Below, one piece after another: positions 44,370 to 53,061 of a stretch of DNA of 64,000 nt (the first letter of the stretch is position 1; each line of letters begins with the position of its first letter). The stretch comes from Acidobacteriota bacterium (GTDB lineage: Bacteria > Acidobacteriota > Terriglobia > Acidiferrales > UBA7541), in contig QHYH01000090.1 in the NCBI GenBank assembly GCA_003223215.1, positions 62,001 through 126,000 on the forward strand, written 5' to 3'. A program made the position numbers and the translations under genes. Below the pieces are notes generated by a model. It had not been told where the DNA came from, made no database searches, and saw only the letters and a list, made by a program, of their open reading frames with translations.

Positions 44370-47300
44370 ATGGTCGAGCAGCCGTGGTCGCCCGCTGTGC
44401 CGCGCGTCACCATAAACCTCTACCAGGAAGGCTTTGCGGCGGATGGCGAGACCGCGACTCTCAAGCTGGTGGATACGACGCAGACCAGCAGTTGGGACGA
44501 CTGGGCGCAAGGGTTCTACCCGGGTAGCGCCGCCGGCTCCGGAACAGGGGCAGGACAAAAGCCCTATATGAGCTGCCCCGGCCAAGGAACGGCTACTGGC
44601 GCCAACGCCGACCTTTTCTTCTTCACGCTGTTTGACCAACCCAACTACTTGAATTATTACAACTCCCTGCACGGCGGGCCTGCGCAGGGCCCTCTGCCGT
44701 ACAACTCGCAGTACAAATGCTATGACGCCATGCACATCTGGAACCAGGTCCAGCCGGCGCCTTTCGACGGCATGTACTCGTTCCCGAGCGTCCTCGGCAT
44801 CCACCCGACGACTGGAAAGCAGATCACGCCCGCAGGTTACATCAACCCAATCACCGGTGCGGCCCCAACGATAGCCGGGACCAACTGCACGATCTGCGTG
44901 GCGAACCCTGACACCACTGATGCCTATAGGGTCGGCACGCCCATGCTGCCACCCGGCAAGTACGTGGTGCAAGTGATCCTGCCCCCGGGCTATGAAGTCG
45001 AGAAGGAAGAAGACAAGAACCTCCTGATCGGCGACAACTACATCGCCCCGGCTAATGTACAGTTCGGCGGCTTGGGTGGCGCCATCTTCATCATTCCCGA
45101 CCAGGCGTCGGTGGCTTCGCTTTACGACGAAAGCGGCGCCGGCTACAACCCCACCAACTACCAGAACGCGACTACGTCCCAGGGGTATGGGAATCAACTC
45201 TCACTCCCGGCTTTCCCCGGCTTTCAGGATCCAGTATGGCCGTGCGTGGGCGAGATGCGCGTGGTGCCCGACTACCTGAGTATGTTCCCGCAGGTGCAGG
45301 AAACTGCTCCGTTTGCCGGCGCTGCTCGTCCCCTGTGCGACCGCAAGGAAGTGACCCTGCCCGACCAGATGTCGGTGAGTGCGAAGTTCTACGTCTTCAC
45401 CTCGACGCACATCGCCTCCCACTTCACCGGCGTGATCACGGATGATTTCACTTCCGAATTTGATCCCTTTGCGCCTCAGTTCGGCGAGAAGTTTTCCCCG
45501 CCCAACCTGCCAGTCTCGACGCGCGACTATCTCGGAAACGAAGTCTCGCGCGTGTATTCTGACCACTGGGGGATCTATGACGGTTTGAATTTTTCGAGCT
45601 GGGACGTGAACCCGCCCAACATCACGGGATACTCGCCCTCGATGATGGTGCAATGCATGAACGACTACGGGCCGATCCTGGACACCAATTCGACCAGCCC
45701 GACATTCGGCAAGATGATCAACGACCCGTTGTACAACCCGGCCTACAGCGATTTCTGCTACGAAGAGCCGTACATGCCGGGCACGACGACTTACCTCGAT
45801 ACGCCCGTGGTGCCCACGCAAGCTTTCGTGGGCGCGGGGTACAACAATCCCGATTGCGCCTATCCGGATGCCACGCCAGCCATCAGCGAGGTGGATGGCG
45901 ACGGAATTGGACCCTGGGTGAGTGCCGCCGGTCACACACTGACGATCACCGCCTTGGGCAACCTGACCGTGGCGAATTCGAGCACTTGCACGATCGCGAG
46001 TACCGGCGCCGATGTCGCTGTGAACAACTTTGCTTACGCCGGGCCCTCGGCCTCAGTGGCGCCCTTCGATTGTAAGACCGTTAGCCGCCACTATGGGTTT
46101 GGGGCACGCTGCACGGCCCCAAGTGCGACCAGCACAACCTGCAACACTGCGTCGAGCGTTACCATCGGTGGCGCTGCGGCGATCATCACTGGTTGGAGTG
46201 ACACAACAATCACGGCCACTGTACCGGGTGGCTTGCCGGGAACCCCTGCGGTGCCGCTGTGCACCATACAGCAGCAAGCGCAATACGGTGGATCGCAGGC
46301 ACGTTGCGGTCAACTGGTCGTCACGGCCGGCAACGGCAGACAGTCGGTGGACGCAGTGAGCGTCACCGTGGGCGGCAAAGCGCCCTTCCACGTCGCCGCC
46401 TCGGGCACGATCCAGGGTGCGATTGACGCCGCGGCTCCGGGCGACCTGATCATTGTCGACCCGACGTGCACCAGCACCACAGGTGCCACAGTTGCGTGCA
46501 CGACTACCGGTGCTGCCAAGAGTGGCGCTACTCACACCGAGATGCTAATTATGTGGAAGCCCGTCCGGCTGCAAGGCGCTGGCGCCGCTTCGACCATCAT
46601 CAATGCCAATGCCATTCCCGCCGGCAAACTGCTCGATCCCTGGCGCCGGCATATCAATTGCCTGTTCGGCTTGACGCTTCAGGGTGTGCCATACACGGCG
46701 GCGGGCGGCGCAAATCCTTACGATCGAAGCGGGACCTACAGTTGTCCTGAGACGACTTGGAAAAACTTCACCGCGCAGCCCAACGTTCCGCAGATTGACC
46801 GGTTGCCGCTCGAGGCTACCGTAGGTTGGGACGCCACCCTGAACGGCAACCTGGCCGAACTCTTGCAAGAGCCCTCGCTGATGGGCGCCTATGAAGGAGC
46901 CGGAATTACGGTGCTGGGCAAAGGGGTGGATTTCCACGGACAGATTCCCTGGAACGACGGCAGCGAGGCAGGCGCGTTCCCAGCCGGCACCACGCTGCTG
47001 ACGGGAGTGGTGAGTAACCCCGCGACTGGTCTCCAGTTGGGCGATGCCAACCCCCTGTGTCACACCAGTACTACCGTCACGACTAACCCGTTCCCCAGCA
47101 ACTTCATCTGCAACCCCTCGAGCATCGATGGGTTGACGATCACCAACAGCTCCCAGGGCGGCGGCGGGATCTTTGTGCACGGTTGGGCGCATTTCCTCGA
47201 AATCGCCAACAACCGTATCTATAACAATGCCGGAACGCTCTCGGGCGGCATCAGTGTCGGCCAGGGCGAATTTGCTCCCCCGTACATCCAGGGCGGCGCC

Positions 47301-49466
47301 ACCAACGCCGCGCCCGGCTCGTGCAGCGATGGGACGGGATTGATAACCAACCAGCATCTGCCCATGTGCTTGCAGTTGCACCCGAACGTCCACAACAACA
47401 TGATCACGGACAATTCCTCGATCGGCGATGAACTATTCTCCGCCACGTTGTCGGGCGGCGGGGGCGTGAGCTTCTGCACCGGCAACGACTACTACAAGTT
47501 CAACTATAACTGGGTCTGCGGCAACATCAGTGCCGGTGAGGGCGGAGGCCTGGTTCACCTCGGGGAAATCTACAACGGCGACATCGAACACAACTCGGTC
47601 GTGTTCAACCAGAGCAGTAACCCCACGATTCCCACCAACGGCGGCGGGATCATGATTCAGGGCACCCCGGACACCGACCCGGTCTGCGGCACTATACCCG
47701 ACGCGGATTGCCCGCCGGGATTGAGCGACGGTACCGGTCCCGGCCTCGTGATCAACGCCAACCTTATCCAGGGCAACTCCGCGGATAGCGGCAGCGGCGG
47801 CGGCATCCGTCTCCAGCAGGTCAACGGGACGGAGGTAGCCACCTTCGGGGGGATTTATCCGATCACTGCCGCAGATGAAGCCCACACAGTGACAATCCGC
47901 ACGCCGGCGACAGCAACGTTACCCGCAGTGGGAGATTCAGTCACGATTGCGGGAGTATCGGTGGCTGGATACAACGGCACATTCACAGTGACCCGTGTCG
48001 GCACGCGGCTCTTCACCTATCTCGACACGACCACCGGCCTCGGCGGGGGCACCGGTGGGACTTTTACCGATACTACTGCGGCAGGAACGGCGCAGCCGAT
48101 TACTAGCGCAACTGAGGCGGGACCGACGACGGTCACGATCACAAGTACGCTGTCACCCACGGCGGGCGACACAGTCACGATTACGGGAGTAACACCGGCT
48201 GGATACAACGGCACATACACAGTGACGTGCACGCCGTCGTCGGTAACGTCGGTAACATGCCCGAACGGTGCCACAGCGGCGGGGACTTTCACCTATACCG
48301 ACCCACGCAACCTCCTCACCGCGGGCACCGGCGGGACTGTTACCGATTCCAACCCCAATCAGGCGACAGCGGCACTCTGGCACGACGTGACCATTACCAA
48401 CAACATCATCGTCAACAACGTGGCGGGTTGGGACGGCGCGGGAATATCGTTGCAGGACGCGTTGAACGTGAAAATCATCAACAACACCATCATGCACAAC
48501 GATAGCCTCGCCACCTCGGGCGTTCTTACCAACAGTATCGGAACGCCCCTGGCCAGCGCCCCCGCGGGGAATTGCACCATGGGCGGGACCACCGGGGCGA
48601 ACACGGCATCCTGCCCGCAGTCGGCCGGGGTGACAAGCACGCCCAATTCTTCGTTGCTGACGACGACCTTCGTGGCGCCAATCAGCTGCCCTGCGGGTCA
48701 TCCGAGCTGCACGGCGTTCTCGAACCCGATTCTGTATAACAACATCCTCTGGCAGAACCGCTCGTTCCACGTCGGTATATCGGGCCTGGGTACGGGACAG
48801 CAGAACCAGCAGAACGTCATCAAGCTGTTCGATGCCGTTAGCAACGCAGCCGCTCCGACCCAAACAGCCACTGGCCAGTGCTCCGCCGGCGTCACCTATT
48901 GGGACCTCGGTGTACGCGGCGACAGGTCGCCGACCACCCACGAGTCGGGATTCACCCTCCAGCCGATATGGTCGGTGACCACCTACGGTGGTCAGGGGAA
49001 CATTAGCAGCGACCCGGCTGTCATCGCTCAATACTGCAACGGTTCGCGAGTGCCGCCGGAATGCACCGTGGCGAATGGATGCGGAGGACCGCACGGCTTT
49101 GGGGTGCCTCCGGGCATCGCCGACTCGCTAGCGGGGCAACCGCTCTTTAGCCTCGTACCATCGGCAACGGTCGACGAGGGCAACAACTGGATCAACGTGA
49201 GTTGGGGCCCGCTGTCGATGTCGAACACGTCGCTAACCGGCGGGACGTACGGAAACTATGGCGGTGGACTCCCGCTCGGCAACTACGTGCCGACGGCAGG
49301 TTCTCCGGCGGTTTCCCACATTCCGTGCCCCGCCAATGCTCGTCCCTGCGTGCCGCCGGGATTCGCCCCTGGTGTTACGACTCCGCTCACGGATTTCTTC
49401 GGGCATCCGCGGCCGGATGGCAATGGAGCCTTTGATGTGGGAGCGGTCGAGATTCCGAACCACTGA
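44370..49466 (+). CDS. Giant secreted protein, C-terminal part: IPT-like and parallel beta-helix domains
   Basis: 1,698 residues from the first Met, but the frame is open from 44268 and has no signal peptide or ribosome site, so it is best read as the continuation of the preceding gene (together about 3,200 residues). It starts with beta-rich domains (VPRVTINLYQEGFAADGE; PPGYEVEKEEDKNLLIGDN), then an IPT/TIG-like domain (SSVTIGGAAAIITGWSDTTI). From HVAASGTIQGAIDAAAPGD onwards it has a right-handed parallel beta-helix (SIDGLTITNSSQGGGGIFV; ISAGEGGGLVHLGEIYNGD; DVTITNNIIVNNVAGWDGAG). Two tandem beta modules of about 70 residues (GDSVTIAGVSVAGYNGTFTV; GDTVTITGVTPAGYNGTYTV) interrupt the helix. 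The helix ends with LTDFFGHPRPDGNGAFDVGA. It is an extracellular structural or binding protein; no catalytic site is seen. Confidence 0.82.
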   Translation: MVEQPWSPAVPRVTINLYQEGFAADGETATLKLVDTTQTSSWDDWAQGFYPGSAAGSGTGAGQKPYMSCPGQGTATGANADLFFFTLFDQPNYLNYYNSLHGGPAQGPLPYNSQYKCYDAMHIWNQVQPAPFDGMYSFPSVLGIHPTTGKQITPAGYINPITGAAPTIAGTNCTICVANPDTTDAYRVGTPMLPPGKYVVQVILPPGYEVEKEEDKNLLIGDNYIAPANVQFGGLGGAIFIIPDQASVASLYDESGAGYNPTNYQNATTSQGYGNQLSLPAFPGFQDPVWPCVGEMRVVPDYLSMFPQVQETAPFAGAARPLCDRKEVTLPDQMSVSAKFYVFTSTHIASHFTGVITDDFTSEFDPFAPQFGEKFSPPNLPVSTRDYLGNEVSRVYSDHWGIYDGLNFSSWDVNPPNITGYSPSMMVQCMNDYGPILDTNSTSPTFGKMINDPLYNPAYSDFCYEEPYMPGTTTYLDTPVVPTQAFVGAGYNNPDCAYPDATPAISEVDGDGIGPWVSAAGHTLTITALGNLTVANSSTCTIASTGADVAVNNFAYAGPSASVAPFDCKTVSRHYGFGARCTAPSATSTTCNTASSVTIGGAAAIITGWSDTTITATVPGGLPGTPAVPLCTIQQQAQYGGSQARCGQLVVTAGNGRQSVDAVSVTVGGKAPFHVAASGTIQGAIDAAAPGDLIIVDPTCTSTTGATVACTTTGAAKSGATHTEMLIMWKPVRLQGAGAASTIINANAIPAGKLLDPWRRHINCLFGLTLQGVPYTAAGGANPYDRSGTYSCPETTWKNFTAQPNVPQIDRLPLEATVGWDATLNGNLAELLQEPSLMGAYEGAGITVLGKGVDFHGQIPWNDGSEAGAFPAGTTLLTGVVSNPATGLQLGDANPLCHTSTTVTTNPFPSNFICNPSSIDGLTITNSSQGGGGIFVHGWAHFLEIANNRIYNNAGTLSGGISVGQGEFAPPYIQGGATNAAPGSCSDGTGLITNQHLPMCLQLHPNVHNNMITDNSSIGDELFSATLSGGGGVSFCTGNDYYKFNYNWVCGNISAGEGGGLVHLGEIYNGDIEHNSVVFNQSSNPTIPTNGGGIMIQGTPDTDPVCGTIPDADCPPGLSDGTGPGLVINANLIQGNSADSGSGGGIRLQQVNGTEVATFGGIYPITAADEAHTVTIRTPATATLPAVGDSVTIAGVSVAGYNGTFTVTRVGTRLFTYLDTTTGLGGGTGGTFTDTTAAGTAQPITSATEAGPTTVTITSTLSPTAGDTVTITGVTPAGYNGTYTVTCTPSSVTSVTCPNGATAAGTFTYTDPRNLLTAGTGGTVTDSNPNQATAALWHDVTITNNIIVNNVAGWDGAGISLQDALNVKIINNTIMHNDSLATSGVLTNSIGTPLASAPAGNCTMGGTTGANTASCPQSAGVTSTPNSSLLTTTFVAPISCPAGHPSCTAFSNPILYNNILWQNRSFHVGISGLGTGQQNQQNVIKLFDAVSNAAAPTQTATGQCSAGVTYWDLGVRGDRSPTTHESGFTLQPIWSVTTYGGQGNISSDPAVIAQYCNGSRVPPECTVANGCGGPHGFGVPPGIADSLAGQPLFSLVPSATVDEGNNWINVSWGPLSMSNTSLTGGTYGNYGGGLPLGNYVPTAGSPAVSHIPCPANARPCVPPGFAPGVTTPLTDFFGHPRPDGNGAFDVGAVEIPNH
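47860..48350 (+). repeat. Two tandem inserted beta modules within the beta-helix
   Basis: Two units of about 70 codons: AVGDSVTIAGVSVAGYNGTF followed by FTYLDTTTGLGGGTGGTFTD, and TAGDTVTITGVTPAGYNGTY followed by FTYTDPRNLLTAGTGGTVTD. At nucleotide level GGATACAACGGCACAT occurs in both (near 47,968 and 48,202). A diverged relative lies in the first oxidase (coded near 36,530-36,800). Confidence 0.75.
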
Positions 49467-49484
49467 AATGAATTAAGCAGCTCG

Positions 49485-49524
49485 AAACGGGCCGGGCATC
49501 CGGTAAGGATGCCCGTACCCGTTT
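49485..49524 (+). terminator. Strong hairpin after the giant gene, probable terminator
   Basis: AAACGGG, two bases, then GGGCATCC-GGTAA-GGATGCCC, three bases, then CCCGTTT, followed by GGTT. This gives an eight-pair inner stem and a seven-pair outer stem, 19 bases after the stop. The A-rich left and T-rich right ends could terminate in both directions. The T tract is short, so it may also stabilise the messenger. Confidence 0.6.
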
Positions 49525-49611
49525 GGTTAACTTGTGAGTAGCGAGGTTGCGGCTAAGGAGTAACGAGTTTCCGGAAGTGGAACCTGAGAAAGAAACAGAG
49601 AGAGAAAGACG

Positions 49612-50781
49612 ATGATTCGACACAGATATTTGCTTTGCTTGGCGGCTCTGTCGGTTCTCCCGGTGCAAACGTTCCTGGCCTCGACGGTTCAGGTTGGAAA
49701 CTGCTTGACCGGCCCTCAAAACTTCTCAACCATTTCTGCTGCGGTCAGCAGCGTACCGCCCGGGTCAACCGTCGAGGTGTGTCCGGGCACCTATGCTGAG
49801 CAGGTTGCGATTACGAAGGCCCTGACCCTGGTAGGCGTTACGTCCGGCACTGCCAATCAGGTCCTGATCACTGTGCCCTCCGCCGGGCTGGTGCAAAACG
49901 CGGTGAGCATGTTTGGCGAGTCCGTGGCGGCGCAGGTACTGGTGGAAGAGGCGGGGCCGGGGCCGGTGAACATTACGAACATTACGGTGGACGGCACGGG
50001 CGGCGACACGTCCTGCAGCGTCTGGCTGGCGGGGATCTTCTACGGTTCCGGCTCCTCGGGAACCGTCGACCGGGTTCGGGCCAGCAACCAGATCGACAGC
50101 ACCTGTGGAGTGGGGATCTGGGCCGAAAATGCCAACACTCCGGGAGAAACAGTAACGGTCCAAAACAGCACCGTGTACAACGCGGACTCGGCGGGGATTT
50201 TCGGCGGCAGCGGGACCATGCCCACGCTTACTTTCAAGGTAGAAAATAATGTCGTAAGTACCAGCGCCGCAGTCGCCGCCATCGATTCCGATAGTGTGAA
50301 CGGCGACGTTAACGCGAACGACGTCAGCAACTCTGTGTTTGGCGTCTATGACCTCTCGAAGATCAACGTGCAGACGAACACGATCATTGGGACGACCTAT
50401 GGAATCTTCCTAGGGAATGGTGGCACAGCTTCTGGCAACAAGGTATCGGCCTCCAGTCAAGGCGTGCTTCTCGGCGCCAGTGGCGCCACGGTGAGCAATA
50501 ATACCATCATGTCGAGCACGACTGCCGGGGTGGAGCTGGGTTGCTTTTCCGCCACCGTGATCGGCAACCTGATCAACGATGCTCCGGTCGGAGTCGATGC
50601 CGCTCCTACGACGGTTGCCCTGGGAACGAACACTTTCGCCAACACCGCCACCACCTTCACCAATGGCTGCGCCGCCGCTGCTGCTCTCGCTGCGCCGACC
50701 GCGCAGCTCACGGCCATCGGCTCCAATTCGTCGGAGCAGTGGCACACGCCGGCGACACCTTTCGGAACGCGAAGGAAATAG
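49612..50781 (+). CDS. Secreted parallel beta-helix protein
   Basis: 389 residues. ATG at 49612 follows a purine-rich leader. A signal peptide (YLLCLAALSVLPVQTFLAS) leads to a right-handed beta-helix of the NosD/pectate-lyase type. It begins FSTISAAVSSVPPGSTVEV and CPGTYAEQVAITKALTLVG, with later turns such as TVQNSTVYNADSAGIFGGSG and GTTYGIFLGNGGTASGNKVS. No pectate-lyase catalytic residues were seen. The opening turn is built like that of the giant protein's helix (GTIQGAIDAAAPGDLIIVDP), suggesting shared ancestry or cooperation. It lies after the hairpin at 49,485, so it may be a separate transcript. A decayed copy of one segment lies about 780 bases downstream. Confidence 0.82.
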   Translation: MIRHRYLLCLAALSVLPVQTFLASTVQVGNCLTGPQNFSTISAAVSSVPPGSTVEVCPGTYAEQVAITKALTLVGVTSGTANQVLITVPSAGLVQNAVSMFGESVAAQVLVEEAGPGPVNITNITVDGTGGDTSCSVWLAGIFYGSGSSGTVDRVRASNQIDSTCGVGIWAENANTPGETVTVQNSTVYNADSAGIFGGSGTMPTLTFKVENNVVSTSAAVAAIDSDSVNGDVNANDVSNSVFGVYDLSKINVQTNTIIGTTYGIFLGNGGTASGNKVSASSQGVLLGASGATVSNNTIMSSTTAGVELGCFSATVIGNLINDAPVGVDAAPTTVALGTNTFANTATTFTNGCAAAAALAAPTAQLTAIGSNSSEQWHTPATPFGTRRK

Positions 50782-51141
50782 AGAATCAAAGGGGGAAGCG
50801 GCGGACACGCCGCCCTCCCTCCGCAAGCGAAACCTTACCTGGCTCCGACCAGTCAACCCGGATGTGTCGGCCGGGCTTGTCGGGGCCGCCTTGGGCCCGG
50901 TTGATTGCGGGTATGGCGGCTATGGGTGCAGGAATTGGCAGTGTCATCGGGCGACCAGACAGCAACTTACCCGTTGCTTTCTTTCCACCGCAAACGCAGC
51001 TGGGTTTGTTCCAAGGGATCGTGGGCGGCCGGGAGTGCCTCCTCGCCCGCGGGCAGGATCTGTTCAAAGGCATCCGAGAAGGCTCAAGAGCTATATTCGA
51101 TCACTCGCAATAAGCTCCCGCCAGGTCAAATAACCGAACCC

Positions 51142-51240
51142 ATCAACGCGCAGGCGAACCCGATCATTGGGTCGATCTATGGAATCTGCATGGCGAACGG
51201 GGTGGCACAGCCTCTGGCAACAAGGTATCGGGTTCCAGTC
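51142..51240 (+). repeat. Decayed partial duplicate of the beta-helix gene
   Basis: This segment aligns with 50362-50458 inside the beta-helix gene: ATCAACG, GCAG, CGATCATTGGG, CTATGGAATCT, then GGTGGCACAG and TCTGGCAACAAGGTATCGG are shared at a 780-base offset, with a 2-base indel and scattered substitutions. It has lost the reading frame. The whole gap 50782-51353 holds no intact gene and is probably wreckage of a tandem duplication. Confidence 0.75.
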
Positions 51241-51353
51241 CAGACGCTCTCCAGGATCGCAAGAATTCAGCCCAACGTGGTCTTTGCTCCAGGTCAAATA
51301 GCCAATCGTGGAAGTAGGGTAGCATTGAATTGAGGAATCGCGGTGCGCGATCC

Positions 51354-51893
51354 ATGGTGAAGCCGATGTTCAGGAATAGCAATTCAAGGAACAGCCTAGT
51401 GCTGTTCGCGGCGGTACTGGCGGCGAGCGTTGCCGCATCGAATGCTTTTTCACAGTCGTCTCAAGGTATGCAGAACTCAACCGCAGGTCCCAAGAAGTCT
51501 TCTGTGGCGGCGGCTGAGCCCCGCCCTAACCCGAATTGGCTCTCGCGACGGGCGGAGATGTATTACCAAGGTGTTTGGGGAGTTGACTCGTTCCGCGTCA
51601 AGTACACGGAGTCGGGCGAGATCATCCGATTCAGCTACCGCGTGGTAGATCCGGAGAAAGCCGCCGCACTCAATGATAAGAAGTCCGAGCCCAGCTTGAT
51701 CGATACGAAGGCCGGGGTGAGGTTGGTGGTTCCGGAGGTGTCAAACGTCGGGAAAATGCGCCAGACCAGCACACCGAAGCCAGGTATGACCTACTGGATG
51801 GCTTTCTCGAACTCAGGCAGGCCGGTAAACCGCGGAGACCGGGTTGACGTGGTAATTGGACACTTTCGAGTTACAGGACTTGCAGTGGAATAG
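51354..51893 (+). CDS. Small secreted protein, paralog of the degenerate gene at 56931
   Basis: About 179 residues from the ATG at 51354; an ATG at 51366 also starts the signal peptide (SLVLFAAVLAASVAASNAFSQ). The mature part has PNWLSRRAEMYYQGVWGVDS, then ESGEIIRFSYRVVDPEKAAA, and ends RPVNRGDRVDVVIGHFRVTG. I do not recognise a named family. The same layout (LSRRA-x-x-YY, GEII, then RGD-x-V-x-VIG-x-F-x-x-TG) recurs in the frame at 56931-57446. Both copies lie upstream of an RND adaptor copy, so the protein may belong to the metal-efflux locus. No metal ligands (Cys, His clusters) are seen. Confidence 0.7.
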   Translation: MVKPMFRNSNSRNSLVLFAAVLAASVAASNAFSQSSQGMQNSTAGPKKSSVAAAEPRPNPNWLSRRAEMYYQGVWGVDSFRVKYTESGEIIRFSYRVVDPEKAAALNDKKSEPSLIDTKAGVRLVVPEVSNVGKMRQTSTPKPGMTYWMAFSNSGRPVNRGDRVDVVIGHFRVTGLAVE

Positions 51894-52124
51894 CGATTGC
51901 TGCGGACAGTTTCGACGAGGTTCGCGTCTTTTGGATAGACGGAGAAATTGTGCATCGCAGATGATTGGGCATTTTCGAGCCGTGCGACTCATAGAGTAGT
52001 TCTGCCTTTCTCTCGTTCCCCGCACCCTGGCGTTCCCGAAGTTTGAGCAAGCGCAAAGAACATCGTTCGGATGGCTTTATACTCAACTGAGCTAGGTATC
52101 CGATTTCCCAGCGAGGAGCCACAG

Positions 52125-53021
52125 ATGCACCGAAAGACTTTGACAATTCTCAGCGCGACAGCGTTTGCGCTTTCCCTTAACGCTCAACCGCGTACGTCTC
52201 CAACCGTGCCTACATTGTCCGCGGCCCAGATCGTCGAAAAGACCGTTGCGGCCAGAGGTGGTTTGCAAGCCTGGCGAGCGGTTGAAACCATGACGCTCGC
52301 GGGGAAAATGGGCGCCGGGGGGAATCAGCGGGCTGCTCTTTCCGTTCGAATCCCAGGAACGAAAGACGCCCAAGGGGCCCTGCAGGGGGTTCGCGGGCGA
52401 CCGGCCGAGGAGGTTCAACTGCCGTTTGTCATGGATCTGGCGCGTCCTCACAAGACGCGCGTTGAGCTCGAGTTCAAAGGACAAACGGCGATCCAGGTGT
52501 ATGACGGCACGAACGGCTGGAAGCTAAGACCGTTCCTGAACCGCTTGGAAGTGGAGCCCTACACGGCCGAGGAAATGAAGATAGCCTCCAGGCAAACAGA
52601 GCTTGACGGTCCGATGGTCGATTACGCGGCCAAGGGCACGCGGGTCGAATTGGACGGTATGGAAAAAGTAGAGGACCGCGATACGTACAAGCTCAAGCTA
52701 ACCTTCAAGAGCGGCGACGTAACCCACGTATGGGTGGATGCGAAGACCTTCCTCGAGGCCAAGGTGGAAGGGCAACCCCGGCGGCTCGATGGCACCGACC
52801 ATCCCGTCGAAGTCTACTACCGCGATTACCGCAACGTGAACGGTCTAGAAATTCCGTTTGTCCTCGAAACGAGAGTTCTCCCGGTGACGAAGAACGCCCT
52901 TGGGCTGAGGGATACGCCTGTTCCGCCGGAGAAAGTCCTAATCGAAAAGGTAGTAATCAATCCCAAGCTCGACGCAGGGCTGTTTTCGAAGCCGGTTCCC
53001 GTCGCGTCGAAAGCCAAATAA
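52125..53021 (+). CDS. Secreted LolA/LolB-fold-like protein
   Basis: 298 residues from the ATG at 52125, chosen for GAGGAG upstream and a signal peptide (LTILSATAFALSLNAQ); the frame is open to 52071. The sequence pattern is that of outer-membrane lipoprotein-sorting-like proteins of Acidobacteriota: an opening helix (IVEKTVAARGGLQAWRAVET), an extended beta-sheet (PHKTRVELEFKGQTAIQVYD; WKLRPFLN), and late strands (THVWVDAKTFLEAKVEGQPR; VYYRDYRNVNGLEIPFVLET). Such proteins bind hydrophobic or lipid ligands in the periplasm. No lipobox Cys was seen. It lies between the small secreted protein and the adaptor pseudogene, in what may once have been one unit. Confidence 0.75.
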   Translation: MHRKTLTILSATAFALSLNAQPRTSPTVPTLSAAQIVEKTVAARGGLQAWRAVETMTLAGKMGAGGNQRAALSVRIPGTKDAQGALQGVRGRPAEEVQLPFVMDLARPHKTRVELEFKGQTAIQVYDGTNGWKLRPFLNRLEVEPYTAEEMKIASRQTELDGPMVDYAAKGTRVELDGMEKVEDRDTYKLKLTFKSGDVTHVWVDAKTFLEAKVEGQPRRLDGTDHPVEVYYRDYRNVNGLEIPFVLETRVLPVTKNALGLRDTPVPPEKVLIEKVVINPKLDAGLFSKPVPVASKAK

Positions 53022-53061
53022 ACACGAGACCAGGTTGTCTGCGGCCATCGCTCGCCACTTC

